Assembly (NCBI GenBank): GCA_004519485.1
Contig: CP038106.1
Coordinates: forward strand, 62,001 to 126,000
DNA: 64,000 bases
From: Nannochloropsis oceanica
Lineage: Eukaryota; Sar; Eustigmatophyceae; Eustigmatales; Monodopsidaceae
Direction: 5' to 3'
In this document: positions 11,901 to 24,730 of the stretch, piece by piece
How positions within the stretch are numbered: position 1 is the first letter of the stretch
How the letters are laid out: each line of letters starts with the position of its first letter
Made by a program: the position numbers and the translations under genes
The notes under the pieces: generated by a model
The model's input: only the letters and a program-made list of their open reading frames with translations
Database searches by the model: none
What the model was told of the DNA's origin: nothing

Positions 11901-14169
11901 AGAAGGAGCACAAAGCGAAGGTACGAGAAACACACCACGCAGGAAGATGGCAGGGCCTAGGGGCATCAGGTACTCACCGCCCTTCCCTCTCTCCCTCCCT
12001 CTTTCCTTCCATTCTTTTCTTCTGCCCGTCTTCACAGCTTTCCGCGTCCTCTTCGTCCATGGAGGCGGCGGCTGCTGCTGCCGCTGCTGCTAGGAAGACT
12101 GCTACTGCTGCTACTGCTGCTACTGCTGCTCCCATCACTGCGAAGAAAGAAATCCGCGTCGTTGAGGGCTTTGGACTGGCGGTGGTGGAGACCACCGCCT
12201 CCTCCCTCCCTTCCTCCCCCTCCTCCTCGGGAGGATGGGAGAGGATCGGGCCGTTGCCGCGGATCAATCCGGCTTTAACCATGCGTGGGCACCTGGTCAG
12301 GAGGGAGGGAGGGAGGGAGGGAGGGAGGAAAGGGAAGGGAAGGGAAGGAAGGAGAGGAAGAGAGAGAGGGAGGGGGGGAGCGGGGGAGGGAAGATGTTTA
12401 TCGGCACTTGAGGAGATGACGTGGGACTCTTGTGGATGGTTGATGCCATTGCCTCTTCGGCCTTCACCTCCCTTCCCTCCTCATCACCTCTGCCTGTTCG
12501 ACTGCATCCGAGGCCTCTGACTATGACCCTCTCGTGGCTTGATCCCTCCCTCCCTCCCTTCCTCCCTTCCTCCTCAGCTCTACCTCTACGGTGGCATCTA
12601 CGAGGACGGAGATAGGGAATACAGCCTCGATGACGCGTGGTGTCTTGACCTGAATAAACGACAGGAATGGCGTTGCCTCCTGCCGGGGACCATGCATTTA
12701 CAGGTGTACCCTCCCTCCCGCCCTCCCTCCCTCCCTCCCTCCCTCCCTTTCTCCCTTCCTCCCTTCCTCCTTCACGCCTTCCTCCTTTCACACACAAGTC
12801 TTTCTTCGCTCCGCGCGTGGCCCTCTATCATTGTCTCACTTCCTTCCCCTTTGCTCTCCTCCCTTCTTCCCTCCCTCCTTCCCTCCCTCCTTTCCTCCCT
12901 CCCTCCCTCCCCTCCCTCCTAGGTCTGGAAGGGGGAGGATGATGACACCACTTTGGGGGGAGACTCCGACGATGAGGACGAGGACAGCGACGAGGAGGAG
13001 GAGGAGGAGGAGGAGGAGGAGGAGGAGGGAGAGGAGAGTGAGGGTGATGGTTCCTCGTCTTCATCTGAGGAGGAGAATGATGAGGACGCGGAGGAGGTAG
13101 GGGAGGAAGGGGAGGAGGAGCGAGAAGAAACGGAGACGAAACACACGATGAAGAAAGAGAAAAACAAGAAGGGAGAAAGAAAGGAGAGAAAGGAGAAAGG
13201 AGAAACGAAGAAAAAGAAGGAGAAGAAGGAGAAGAAGGGGGAAGAAGGTGGGAAAGAGGAGAAAAAGAGGCAGAAGAAGAAGAAGACTCTAAGGGAGGAG
13301 ATCGCGGAGTTGCAGTCTTCTCTTTCCATCGACGACACGAACACCACTCCGCAGGTAATATTCCAGGACGCTGCTCCTCCCTCCCTTCCTTCCTCCCTCC
13401 CTCCCTCCCTCCCTCCCTCTCTAAATTCGGTGTTCATATTATTAAAGCAAGCCCTCACCTTTTTCTTTCCTCCTCTTCCTCCTTTCCTCCCTCCCTCCCT
13501 CCCCTCCCTCGTTTCCCAGCTCGGCGAGAAACTCCGAGATTTTTTTGCGCGAACCACTGTATACTGGACCACCCTGGCCGTGGCGCAGGTGGAGGAAGAT
13601 GCAACCCGATACCTGTAAGAAGGGAGGGAGGGAGGGAGGGAGGGAAGGACACAATGGAATGAATGCTGATTTTCTCTTTTTTCCCTCTTTCCTGATCTAT
13701 TCATTCGCTGAAAAAGCGAGGAGCTCTCACTCTCCACCTCCGGTCGCCCTGGCTCGTCCTCCGGTTCTTCCCCCTCTACCATCCCCTTCTCCACGGACGA
13801 CGACGCCCACGACCCGTCCTCCCTCCCATCCTCCCTCCCTCCCTCCCGCGCGGGGGTGGCGGGCGTGGACTACATCATGCGTGAGAAAGAATACAAAAAG
13901 TTGGCGTTTGAGATGGCCTCGAGACGTTACGAGGAGTTACGGCCCGTCTTGGAGCGGTTGAATGAGCTGGAGACGGAGCAGGTATAGGAGGAGGGAGGGA
14001 GGGAGGGAGGGACAGAGGGAAGGAGGGACGACCTCGATTCTCACTCTCACCTTACCTACCCATAAACACACAGAGAGAGATGGAGGAGAAGCTGGCGCAA
14101 CGCACAGCGGGGAAAGGAGGAGGTGGAGGTAAAGGGAGCAGGGGAGGGGGAGGGAAGAAAGGGAGATAG
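8955..14169 (+). CDS. KLHDC4: Kelch-repeat protein, KLHDC4/Kel3 orthologue
   Basis: There are eighteen exons: 8955-9059, 9162-9239, 9340-9506, 9665-9737, 9839-9924, 10005-10128, 10274-10366, 10459-10533, 10669-10797, 10932-11021, 11264-11343, 11494-11920, 12038-12295, 12578-12703, 12923-13354, 13520-13614, 13717-13981 and 14074-14169. All are in phase, giving about 932 residues. The N-terminus (MGKRDKRKK) and kelch blades (LLLFGGEYYDG, YLYIFGGEFG, LVLFGGFYE, VYIHGGYSK, LYLYGGIYEDGD) follow KLHDC4 of animals and Kel3 of yeast in order. Acidic Lys/Glu insertions split blade 5 from blade 6 (about residues 350-590), and a second one lies at about 640-780. The C-terminal block from LGEKLRDFFARTTVYW to the end resembles the DUF4110 tail of fungal Kel3. 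Intron 13 has the weak donor GTCAGG. The molecular role of the family is poorly defined. Confidence 0.94.
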
Positions 14170-15225
14170 CTCCTCAGGGAAAAACAAGGAAATGAAGGAG
14201 TTGGAAAGAGAGGCGTGAAAAGAAGAGGGGAAGATGGAGGAGGAGGAGGGAAAAAAGAAGGGAGGAAGAAGAGGAAAGGTATAGAGCACATCAAAAGCAC
14301 CCGCATTCAGCAGCCGAATAGTCGAGTTAAACCATGCCGGGAGCCAGCCGTTTGTCTTGAAGGCGGCTCAGAAGAAGATACAAGAAGAAACCGATCCACC
14401 GTGAAGCACTGCTCCACGTATGCCCTGCAGGCAGCTGCTTCTCTTTTTTCTTTTATCACTTTCTTTCCTTCTTGTTTATGCCTCTACTATTACTTTCTTT
14501 CCTTGTTCTTGACGCCTCTACTTCTTTCCCTTCTTCGTCTTCCAAAGGCCTCACCGCTCCATCGTCCTCGCTTGCTGACCTGCGTCGCCCGCGCCTCCCC
14601 TCCTTGCCCAAATGCCTTCTGGATCTATCTCACCATTAGAGGCTCCGTTCACCACTCAATTCCTCAAAAAGCCCAAACCCCTCAAAAATCTTTGCCCCCT
14701 TGCCGCTCTAAAGACGTGCCCAAATGCCTTCTGGATCTATCTCACCATTAGAGGCTCCGTTCACCACTCAATTCCTCAAAAAGCCCAAACCCCTCAAAAA
14801 TCTTTGCCCCCTTGCCGCTCTAAAGACGAGCAGAGCACCTGTTACACCTGTCCCTCCTCCCTCTCCGCTTGTAGGCTGTCGTGTTGTTCCTCCTTCACTC
14901 CAGGGATCGGGGATGGCCGTGTTTTGCCCTCGCGCCTGTTGCAAGCCCCTGTGCTCAAGTGAGGCTAATGCAAAGGACGCCAGGATGGCTGCTGGTGCTC
15001 CTGGTGCTGCTGTCGCTGCTGTTTCTTCATCTCCTGTATCGCCCGATACCGGCCCGTGTAGTACCCGCTAGAGAGGGACAAGGGAAAAAGAAGGAGTTGT
15101 AACTTAATACATGGAATCGATCAGAAGATTTCTTCCTGTCCTCCCTCCCTCCCCCCTTTCTCTCTCCCTCCCTCCCTCCCTCCCTCCCTCCCTCCCTCCT
15201 CTTCAACTCCCTTCCTCTCCCGTCC
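14170..15225. other. Intergenic region with possible small membrane-protein gene
   Basis: The gap lies between convergent genes. It contains the 112-bp tandem duplication (14605-14828) and a plus-strand frame ending at 15102 that encodes a hydrophobic segment (GWLLVLLVLLSLLFLHLLY) and a basic KKKEL end. Such a tail would suit a tail-anchored protein, but I could not build in-phase upstream exons, so no CDS is called. A CCCT tract runs at 15141-15199. Confidence 0.4.
14605..14828. repeat. Perfect 112-bp tandem duplication
   Basis: Copy 1 is 14605-14716 and copy 2 is 14717-14828. I see no mismatch between them. The unit starts TGCCCAAATGCCTTCTGG and ends GCCGCTCTAAAGACG. Since 112 is not a multiple of three, it would shift any frame crossing it. 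Confidence 0.95.
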
Positions 15226-16556
15226 TCACCTGTGATACCACGCTGCCATCAAATCCGACAATGCCGCCGCCTCTTCCACGTCCTCCTCCTCTCCCTCCTT
15301 CCCTTCCTCCCTCCCTCCCTCCCTCCCTCTCAGCATCCCTCGAAGCAGCTGCCCGTGCATGGTCACTAGGTCCTGGTGTGCAGGAGACGGGTGAGGGAAG
15401 GAGGGAGGAAGGGTGTCGTCTCCTCCTGCCACTGCCACATGGGCATAGGGAGAAGAGCTGCGAAGGGGATGGGGCGAGCAGGTGGAAGGCCGTGATGATG
15501 ATGGAGGAGGAGGGACGGAAGAAGGGGGAGGGTAAGAGGAATACGGATATGCTCCGTTTTGTCTTCCTTCCTGCTGTTTGTATTGATACTGTTGCTGCGG
15601 CTGCTGCTTGGGTCCTGGCATTCCGTTTCGCTCGTGCACCTCTCCTTCTTCTTCTTCCTCCTCCTCCTCCTCCTCCTCCCCGCCTCCGCCCAGATGCTGT
15701 GCGCTGTAAGGAGAAAGCTGTCCCTCCTCTCTCTCCTCCTCCTTCTCCTCCCCCTTCACATTCTGTCTATCATCCTTCTGCCCTCCCCAGGCCTCGTTAC
15801 GTTTCCTCTCCTCTCCGGCCTGCAGCAGACTGAAAAAATGATCCTCTACCGACGACACTCCTCCTCCCCCTCCTCCCCCTCCTCCCCCTCCTCCTCTTCT
15901 TTGGGACATGGTGTGTGAGAAGCGCCGCTTTGGCTGTTGTGCCCCCTGCTGCATGCCCGCTACTCCTCCTTCTCCCCTTCCTTCCGTGGACAGCTGCTGC
16001 CGCGGTCGTTTGTCTCTTTGCCGTCCTCCGACTGGCCCATGGCTGGAAACGGCCTGATCGAATGCCTGTGAGGGTGGGTTGATGCGTGCAGAGGTGACAC
16101 TCTTGAGGGCGGCTCTTTTCCGTTCAAAACTTGACCTCATCACTTTTCTTCTCTTGACGTTAAAAGCAGCACTGTCCTCCCTCTTCAAGGACCAGCACGT
16201 GCGAATAGTGAAGTGGAAGGTCCTCCCTGTCGACCTCCCCTCCTCTCGTCGTCCCTCCTTCCAACCCGACATACCTTTAGGATGGCACTGTCATCCCACG
16301 CGTCCGATGTAGCCCCGGATGGCCAGGCACTGCCTGATCCGCCATTGACGCCCGCGAATACCATGCCCGAGGCGTACATGCCTGCTTGCCGGGGAAGTAA
16401 AGTGGAGACGGGGGTGCTTTGGTGGGGGAGGCGAGGCAGACTTGCCCTATGGGTTGCGACGTGGTGAGGGGACGTGGACAGGAAGAGAGTGATGACAACG
16501 ATTAGTACATGCAGAATTCGTGAGAAGGAAAGTGTGTGGCGCCGGGCGTAAAGCAA
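15226..16556 (-). CDS. Predicted secreted or membrane-targeted low-complexity protein
   Basis: Two exons on the minus strand, 16556-16275 and 16182-15226, join in phase to give about 412 residues. The N-terminus carries a signal-like hydrophobic stretch (RILHVLIVVITLFLS, residues about 13-27). The rest is basic, then Gly-rich (a run near 15850-15885), Glu-rich (about 15660-15690) and Gln/Pro/Ser-rich. No family is recognised. The gene is divergent from the Derlin gene, with 219 bp between the two start codons, so the two may share a promoter region. Confidence 0.55.
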
Positions 16557-16775
16557 ATGCGCACAGAGCAGGTGCTGCCGCAGATGCCAATGAAGCCAGC
16601 CGTTGCTTGGTGCTGTCTACCGATCGAGGACGCCCCTCAACCTCACATGCATTGAGGACAGGCCCTACACATGCCTTAATCACCGTCTGATTGACCATAC
16701 GCCCTACTCACAACAACAGGCACACTATCCACCTTCCAGTCTTGCTGTACGTCCTGCCAATCGACCAAGGGTGCC
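16557..16775. promoter_or_regulatory. Short divergent promoter region
   Basis: Only 219 bp separate the divergent start codons of the secreted-protein gene and the Derlin gene, so a shared promoter region is likely. No specific motif could be assigned. Confidence 0.45.
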
Positions 16776-18946
16776 ATGACAGCGCCCGCAGCACGAACAG
16801 CAGGAGGATCGAGACGCCTCCTCTGTAGCCTGGTGCCCATCATCCTGCTTCTCCTCCTTCCAGCCACCACCAACTCTGCATACAGCCACAGCGTCGTCAC
16901 AGCGACAAGTACTACGAAAAGGGTCACGACGAGGAGAAGAGATGGCTTTAAGAGAGCACCTTCTACCACGCTGACCTTCATAACGGGCAAGGGGGAGGGA
17001 GCGAGCCCCTTCCTCTCGCGTTTGATGCGGAGAAGGGGAGGAGCGAGCGCTGCTGCTGCGGCCAAGAAGAAACAGAGTCTACTAGAAGAGGACGAGGAAG
17101 ATGATGAGGCTCTGGAGGAGGAGGAGGAGGAGGAGGAGGAGGAGGAGGAGGAAGAAGAAGAAGAAGAGGAGGAGGAGGAGGATGAGGGCGTGACCGAGGA
17201 GGACTTTAATGTACGTGTGAGAGCGAGGCATAGGAAGAGAAAGATATTTGGTATTATTAAAAATGAGTCAGACCCCTCCTCCAAAATCAGTCCTTTTTTC
17301 GCCTTGGTTGATATTTTTCATAACCACCCCCCCCCCTCCCCCCTCCCTCCCTCGTCGTCCTCAGGATGGATCGTATGTCTCGAAGCTCAAGAAGGAATAC
17401 AGACGGACACCGCCCTTGACCAAGGTAAGGTGCAAGGGAGGGAGGACGGGAGGGAGGACAAAAGAGGAAGGACAGCTGGATGATGTCCCTCGGGGCTCAC
17501 CACCCAAACACCGCTCTCTCCGTCCTCCTTCGCTCTCTTCCCTCCCTCCCTCACTCACTGCAGGCCTACCTCCTCACCTCCCTGGGGCTGACGGGTGCGG
17601 CGATGCTCTTTAACAAGAACCAGTGGCCTGAGTGGCTCCTGCTCGACTGGAGCAAGGTCTTTACCAGGCTGCAGGTAGGGAGGGAGGGAGGGAGGGAGGG
17701 AGGGAGGGAGAGAGAGAGGAATGAAAGCAGCTGACGCCCGGGAGGTAGTATCTTCTGATAGGAGAGCGAGGACGTATCAATAATATAGATCATTTCGATT
17801 GCTCTGACCACTTACGCCGCCTCCCTCCCTCCCTCCCTCCCTTCCTCCCTAGCTATGGCGCCCTCTCACCTCATTCCTGTACTTCGGTACCTTCGGCTTC
17901 AACTACCTGCTGTCCGCGCACTTTATGTGGACCTACATGTCCCATCTCGAGAAACTCAAGTGCAAGAATCCGGCAGAGTTTGTGACTATGGTGCGTGCGC
18001 CCTCACCCCCCTCGCCCTTCCTCCTTCCCTCCCTTCCCTCCCTCCCTCCCTTCCTCCCTTGACGGCATCTGTAGACAGACACTCACCAGGAGCTCGCCTC
18101 CTCGTCCTCCTCCCTCCCTCTCCCCCCCCTCTCCTCCTCTCTGGTCTCCTCGCAGGTGGCCTTCGGCGTCGCATTCCTCCTGGCCGGGAGCCAAGTGATG
18201 GGCTTCCAACCGCACTACCTCGGCCACAACCTCAGCTGCTACCTGGTCTATATCTGGAGTCGGATGTTCGAAGGACAGGTTAGGAGAGGGAGGGAGGGAG
18301 GGAGGGAGGGAGGGAGGGAGGAAAGTGTGGGAGAAGAGCGAGGGCGATGGGATGCGAAGTGGGGTTTATTCTTATCTTGCCTTTGTATCACCCTCCATTC
18401 ATTCTCATCTTACTTTCATATTACCTTTTACTCATTCTTATCTTACCTGTGCTATCTTCCATCCAACATTCTCATCATACTTCCACATGAACCTCTTTCC
18501 ACTCTCATCTTACTCCGATACTGCCCTCCATATTTCGATCGACGCAGGACGTGGACGTGATGGGTCTATTCCATCTCCCCGCACACCTCCTTCCCTGGTT
18601 CTTCGTCGCTCAGGTGCGTTGCGTGTTCCCTCCCTCCCTTCCTCCCTCCCTCCGTCCCTGTTGCTACCACATTGATCGACTTAAATCTTCATGCGCATTC
18701 CCAGGTACATCGCCACACCACACAATTACCCACCGCCTCCCTTCCTCCCTCCCTCCCTCCCTCCCTCAGACCGTCGTCCTCGAGCAGGAGCTGCCCCTCT
18801 CGGACCTCCTCGGCATCGCCGTGGGCCACCTGTACCACTACGCTAGCACGCGGAAACTCGTCCGCCCGCCCTCCTTCTTGAGAGATATCTTCGCACAAGA
18901 GAAGCTTCGAAAGCTCTACCGCAAGTTCGAGGATGACTTGCACTGA
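16776..18946 (+). CDS. Derlin (Der1-like) with plastid-type N-terminal leader
   Basis: Exons are 16776-17210, 17365-17424, 17564-17674, 17853-17990, 18156-18278, 18548-18613 and 18770-18946, giving about 369 residues. The core from TPPLTKAYLLTSLGLTGAAM to LYHYAST follows the Derlin rhomboid-like fold, including LWRPLTSFLYFG, the family hallmark after the first membrane span. Derlins form the retrotranslocation channel of ER-associated degradation. This one has 145 extra residues in front: a signal peptide (LVPIILLLLLPATTNSA, then Tyr), a Ser/Thr/Arg-rich transit-like region, and a long poly-Glu tract (residues about 102-137). A leader of this kind marks the symbiont-derived Der1 of the SELMA translocon in the second outermost plastid membrane of red-type complex plastids. 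Localisation here is inferred. Confidence 0.88.
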
Positions 18947-19394
18947 CAGAAAGTAAAATAACACACAAGAGATGAATAAGGAGCCCCAGCGTTGGAGGCG
19001 GAAGGCAATACTACCAACAATTAACTACGTAAAAACGTAATAGTAACAATTCGCACGTGCATAAGTTCCTTTTTCTTGTAGCTATCCTACAATCCTAGAA
19101 CTATCGCATGCACCCTTCACCACGTCACAGGATGACATACGAGGGGAAGCCTTCCAGCGATTAAAAATGTTGCCAAACCTTCCCTTAACATGGTCCGAGT
19201 TGGTGAGCGGCGTCAACACATTTTAAAATCAGTTTTGAGTGTTAGCCGGATGAAGAGAACCAAGACTATGACCGCCGCCCAGCAAGCTCTCCTGGATCTG
19301 TTCTGCTTGGTTATGTGCCTGCCCTTCGGTACGACCCAACCACTACTCATGCACGTCCTGCTTTGACATACACTTACACAGGGAGTAGACAGTC
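18947..19394. other. Intergenic region with one copy of the dispersed repeat
   Basis: This holds repeat copy R1 (19063-19216) and the 5' leader of the next gene. An ATG at 19251 opens a short hydrophobic frame (CLVMCLPFG) that cannot be spliced in phase to the downstream gene, so it may be an upstream ORF. Confidence 0.5.
19063..19216 (+). repeat. Dispersed ~140-bp repeat, copy R1
   Basis: It begins AGTTCCTTTTTCTTGTAGC and runs through CTATCGCATGCA, GAGGGGAAGCCTTCC and TCCGAGTTGGTGAGCGGC. It shares these blocks in the same order with the copies at 34243-34443 (same strand), 34683-34806 and 45285-45423 (opposite strand). It lies about 180 bp upstream of the ATG at 19395. Confidence 0.85.
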
Positions 19395-20834
19395 ATGTTC
19401 AAGAGACGCGGCGGCAGCCGCAGCTTTTCTCATACCATGACTCCTCTTCCTGCACTACCTGTGGCGGGCTCTCCATCGACCAGTATCACAATTACCCCTA
19501 CCCCCTCCGCATCCTGCAAGAAGGAAGAGAAGGACAAAGGTAAGCAGATATCGCCGCAAAAAGGTGACTTGGGGGGCAACGACAAAGACAACCTCAAAGA
19601 GAAGCAGGATGAGGAGCAGACCGCCCCAAGTGCTACCGCCGTCGATGCTGAGGACAAGGGGGAGGCTTTTACCGCAGGCAAAGCCAACGAGTACGAAAAC
19701 GATGCTGGTGCTAATTTCTCGAAAGATTTTATAAACATTAGCAACAAAAAGAAACTACGGCCTGCTTGTAATTCTAAATCGAAAAGCCCCCGCGACTTCC
19801 ACAAGACTGTTGCAGGCGTTGTGATCGTCCTAGCATTTGCGGCGTCGGCTGCCTCCTCCTACTTCTTCTCTCAACCCCCCTTTGCGTCACGCACATCAAC
19901 AAGAGCGTCCCAACCAAAGGCACCTCCAGAATTCATTCCCCCGTCCACGAGTGGAAGAAGAAAGCGCTTTCTCTTCCTATCCTCTTCCGAGTCTCCGAAA
20001 CAAACCCAAGCCCCACAAGCCCCCCCTGACATCATGCTCTACACCCCCGAAGGTCCCCTTATCCTCGTCCACGGCCAGACCATCGACACGCCTTTCGAGA
20101 ATGCTCGTATCTACCTGCATTACTACCTGGTCAATGCCCTCGATTGGCTCATCCACCCCTTCTTCCTCCAGCGGCCCAATCGCTCCTCCTCTCCCACCCT
20201 TCCTCCTCCAGCCACTCCCACCGTCCCTCGTCCTTCTTCCCAGCCTTCCTCCAGCCCCCCCTGCGGGCTCACTCCAGCACTACACCGGCGACCCAAAACC
20301 TTCCTTTTGAGCCTGGTGGGGGTGGCAGGCACGTCTCTTGCCGGCCACGCAACGGCCGGTCGAGCCGCCCAGGCCGCAGGCCATGCCTTGGTCAAGCAAC
20401 AAGCCGCGCATCGCCATTGGATGGTGGGTCACCGCACCCTTGCCTTTTTGGGGAGGAATGTGGATCGAGTCGGAGTAGCGGTGGTGGCAGTGGGGGAGGT
20501 GGCTTCAAGCCTGGCAATGGCTGCTTCGGGAGTAGGGACCACGGCGTCAGGTTTGGGGTATAGGAGTGCGGGGCAGGTGGTGGGGAGTGCGCAGATGGTA
20601 GCCTCGGGCGTGGGCTGCACGGCAAGGAGCCTGGGAATGTTGGCTTCGTCGGTAGGTGTACGATTGAGTAACAGTGCGGCACGAGTTGCACAGGCTTCGG
20701 CGACGGCCTCTACGATGGCGGCCAAGCGGGCGTGGATTGCGAGGGTGGTGCCGGCGGTGGGGTGGCTGGTGGTTGGTATGATGGCGACAAGCGTGCTGGT
20801 GGACTGGGTGTGGTGCGTTTATACCCGGGAATGA
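19395..20834 (+). CDS. Hypothetical membrane protein with Val/Ala/Gly-rich repeat region
   Basis: One exon, 479 residues, not recognised. Residues 1-130 are hydrophilic and Lys/Ser-rich. A membrane segment lies at about 137-158 (TVAGVVIVLAFAASAASSYF), then a Pro/Ser-rich stretch. A short normal-looking block at about 215-255 (LYTPEGPLILVHGQTID, then ARIYLHYYLVNALDWLIHPF) could be the conserved part. Residues about 350-435 form a degenerate repeat rich in S/A-G-V/L-G units (ASGVGTTASGLGYRS, VASGVGCTARSLGMLASSVG), and a second membrane segment lies near the C-terminus (about 449-477). The repeat resembles amphipathic 11-mers of lipid-droplet surface proteins; that is only a composition argument. 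Confidence 0.65.
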   Translation: MFKRRGGSRSFSHTMTPLPALPVAGSPSTSITITPTPSASCKKEEKDKGKQISPQKGDLGGNDKDNLKEKQDEEQTAPSATAVDAEDKGEAFTAGKANEYENDAGANFSKDFINISNKKKLRPACNSKSKSPRDFHKTVAGVVIVLAFAASAASSYFFSQPPFASRTSTRASQPKAPPEFIPPSTSGRRKRFLFLSSSESPKQTQAPQAPPDIMLYTPEGPLILVHGQTIDTPFENARIYLHYYLVNALDWLIHPFFLQRPNRSSSPTLPPPATPTVPRPSSQPSSSPPCGLTPALHRRPKTFLLSLVGVAGTSLAGHATAGRAAQAAGHALVKQQAAHRHWMVGHRTLAFLGRNVDRVGVAVVAVGEVASSLAMAASGVGTTASGLGYRSAGQVVGSAQMVASGVGCTARSLGMLASSVGVRLSNSAARVAQASATASTMAAKRAWIARVVPAVGWLVVGMMATSVLVDWVWCVYTRE

Positions 20835-21371
20835 GAGAGGTGGGAGAGGGGGAGGAAGGGGATGAGGACGGTTGATTGATTTTTACAAAAGGGCGCGAAT
20901 ATGAAGAAGGAGATGATGATTGAGGATGACTGTGATGAGAAGGGAGTGGTGGATACAATGATTCTTATGTGAATGAAACAGCAGACAAAGAGACCGATGT
21001 AATAATGAATTGGTGGATACAATGATTTTAACGAGCATGAAATGGCAGGTAAAATGACTGTAATGAGAATGAAGCTCAGCTGCAGATAAAATTGTAAAAA
21101 GAAGGATTCACGAAGCCGACGACGACAGAGAAGCACGAGCTGGCATTGCTTCCACCCCCTCCTATCAAATAAATCAATTAAAATCCATACAGCACGTCAA
21201 GGATATTTCCAAAGGAGGGAACGGATCGAGGCCAAAAGAAAACGGCGTGGCATGCCCTACCCCCATACTGTGGAGGGATAAAATGATAGAAAATTTCATT
21301 TAATTCCATTACTTGCCGCTACTGGGTTCCTCCTATTTACTGTAAGCATGGCCAATTGCCCGGGAGTCTTC
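20835..21371. other. Convergent intergenic region
   Basis: The 3' regions of two convergent genes. It is A/T-rich relative to its surroundings, with a short repeated motif GGTGGATACAATGATT at 20948 and 21012. No gene was seen. Confidence 0.6.
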
Positions 21372-23834
<2,463 letters not shown>

Positions 23835-24201
23835 GCCTGCGTGCGTATGGCCTGCATTATTGTGTGTATGGTATGGCACGGTAAACGTGAGAACTAAAGA
23901 CGGAGGGGGAGGCTGGTATGGCATTCGCCAAGCAAGCTCGGCATGACGAAGCCAGATTTAGCAGAAATAATGCCTTGGCTGTTTGTGTACACTGTACTTA
24001 TTACAGCACTACAAGCGCACTCATGACTAGAAATATGTCCTTTGCCCTTGACTGCTCGTCCGATCCCGACCTCCTCACCTCCCCTTCATCCCACCCTCAT
24101 TCGAAAAAACGAAACTGGCAGCTTCTTGTATTGCATCGCAGAGCCCTTTTCAACCACGACCATCTACCCACGCCTACACCTTTACACCCCTTCTCCAGCA
24201 A
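23835..24201. promoter_or_regulatory. Divergent region between Cwc24 and bL31m-like genes
   Basis: 367 bp between divergent starts. It presumably holds both promoters and any missed 5' exon of the small ribosomal-protein gene. No motif was recognised. Confidence 0.35.
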
Positions 24202-24567
24202 ATGCGACATCGTCTCCGCTCCTTCATGCAGACAGTCGTGTTGTCTGACGGCAGCTCCATCCGTACACCCACTTTCCTCGACAAGAACCAACCGCGGGTG
24301 CTCCTCGTCAAGGTACGTGAAAGGCACAGGGGTGGGACTCCAAGAGGATGGGATGTAATGCATTGTATATATATAGAGAGAGAGAGCCGATGGGCATGGA
24401 TATGCTTCCTGCGAGGCTGTCCTAATAGTAGACGGCCGCGATGTCACTGACACCATCGTTTCCCTCCACAGGTCGATCCCCGCGCTCAGCAAGCGGCGGC
24501 ACAGGCCCGCGCCCAGCAAACACAGCAGAATAAACAGGCGCCTCCGAGCCAGCCACAGAAGCAATAG
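24202..24567 (+). CDS. Small bL31m-like mitochondrial ribosomal protein (tentative)
   Basis: Two exons, 24202-24312 and 24472-24567, in phase, give 68 residues. The first exon (MRHRLRSFMQTVVLSDGSSI, then RTPTFLDKNQPRVLLVKVDP) has the basic start and the LSDGS-T/S-I turn seen in bL31m/MRPL55-type proteins. The second exon is Gln/Ala-rich and low in complexity. It sits head to head with the Cwc24 gene (368 bp between starts) and ends 164 bp before the mannosidase start. An additional 5' exon is possible because AG sites lie just upstream of the chosen ATG. Family assignment is weak. Confidence 0.4.
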
Positions 24568-24730
24568 TGGACGAGAGGGTGCGTGCCTTACTGTCTGTAT
24601 GTCATGTGTGCCTCAACGGAGGGGAGGGAAAAGTGCTGACAGTGCACAATTTATACATCACACCTCTTGCAGGGAAAGAAGAAAATCGAACCAATTTGTA
24701 AACCAAGCCAATACTACCACTTGAAAGAAG

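Noticed and set aside
19251-19380. Short ATG frame with a hydrophobic stretch before the gene at 19395
   Set aside because: The GT-AG intron that could follow it (about 19330-19380) joins out of frame with the downstream gene, so it is noted only as a possible upstream ORF.
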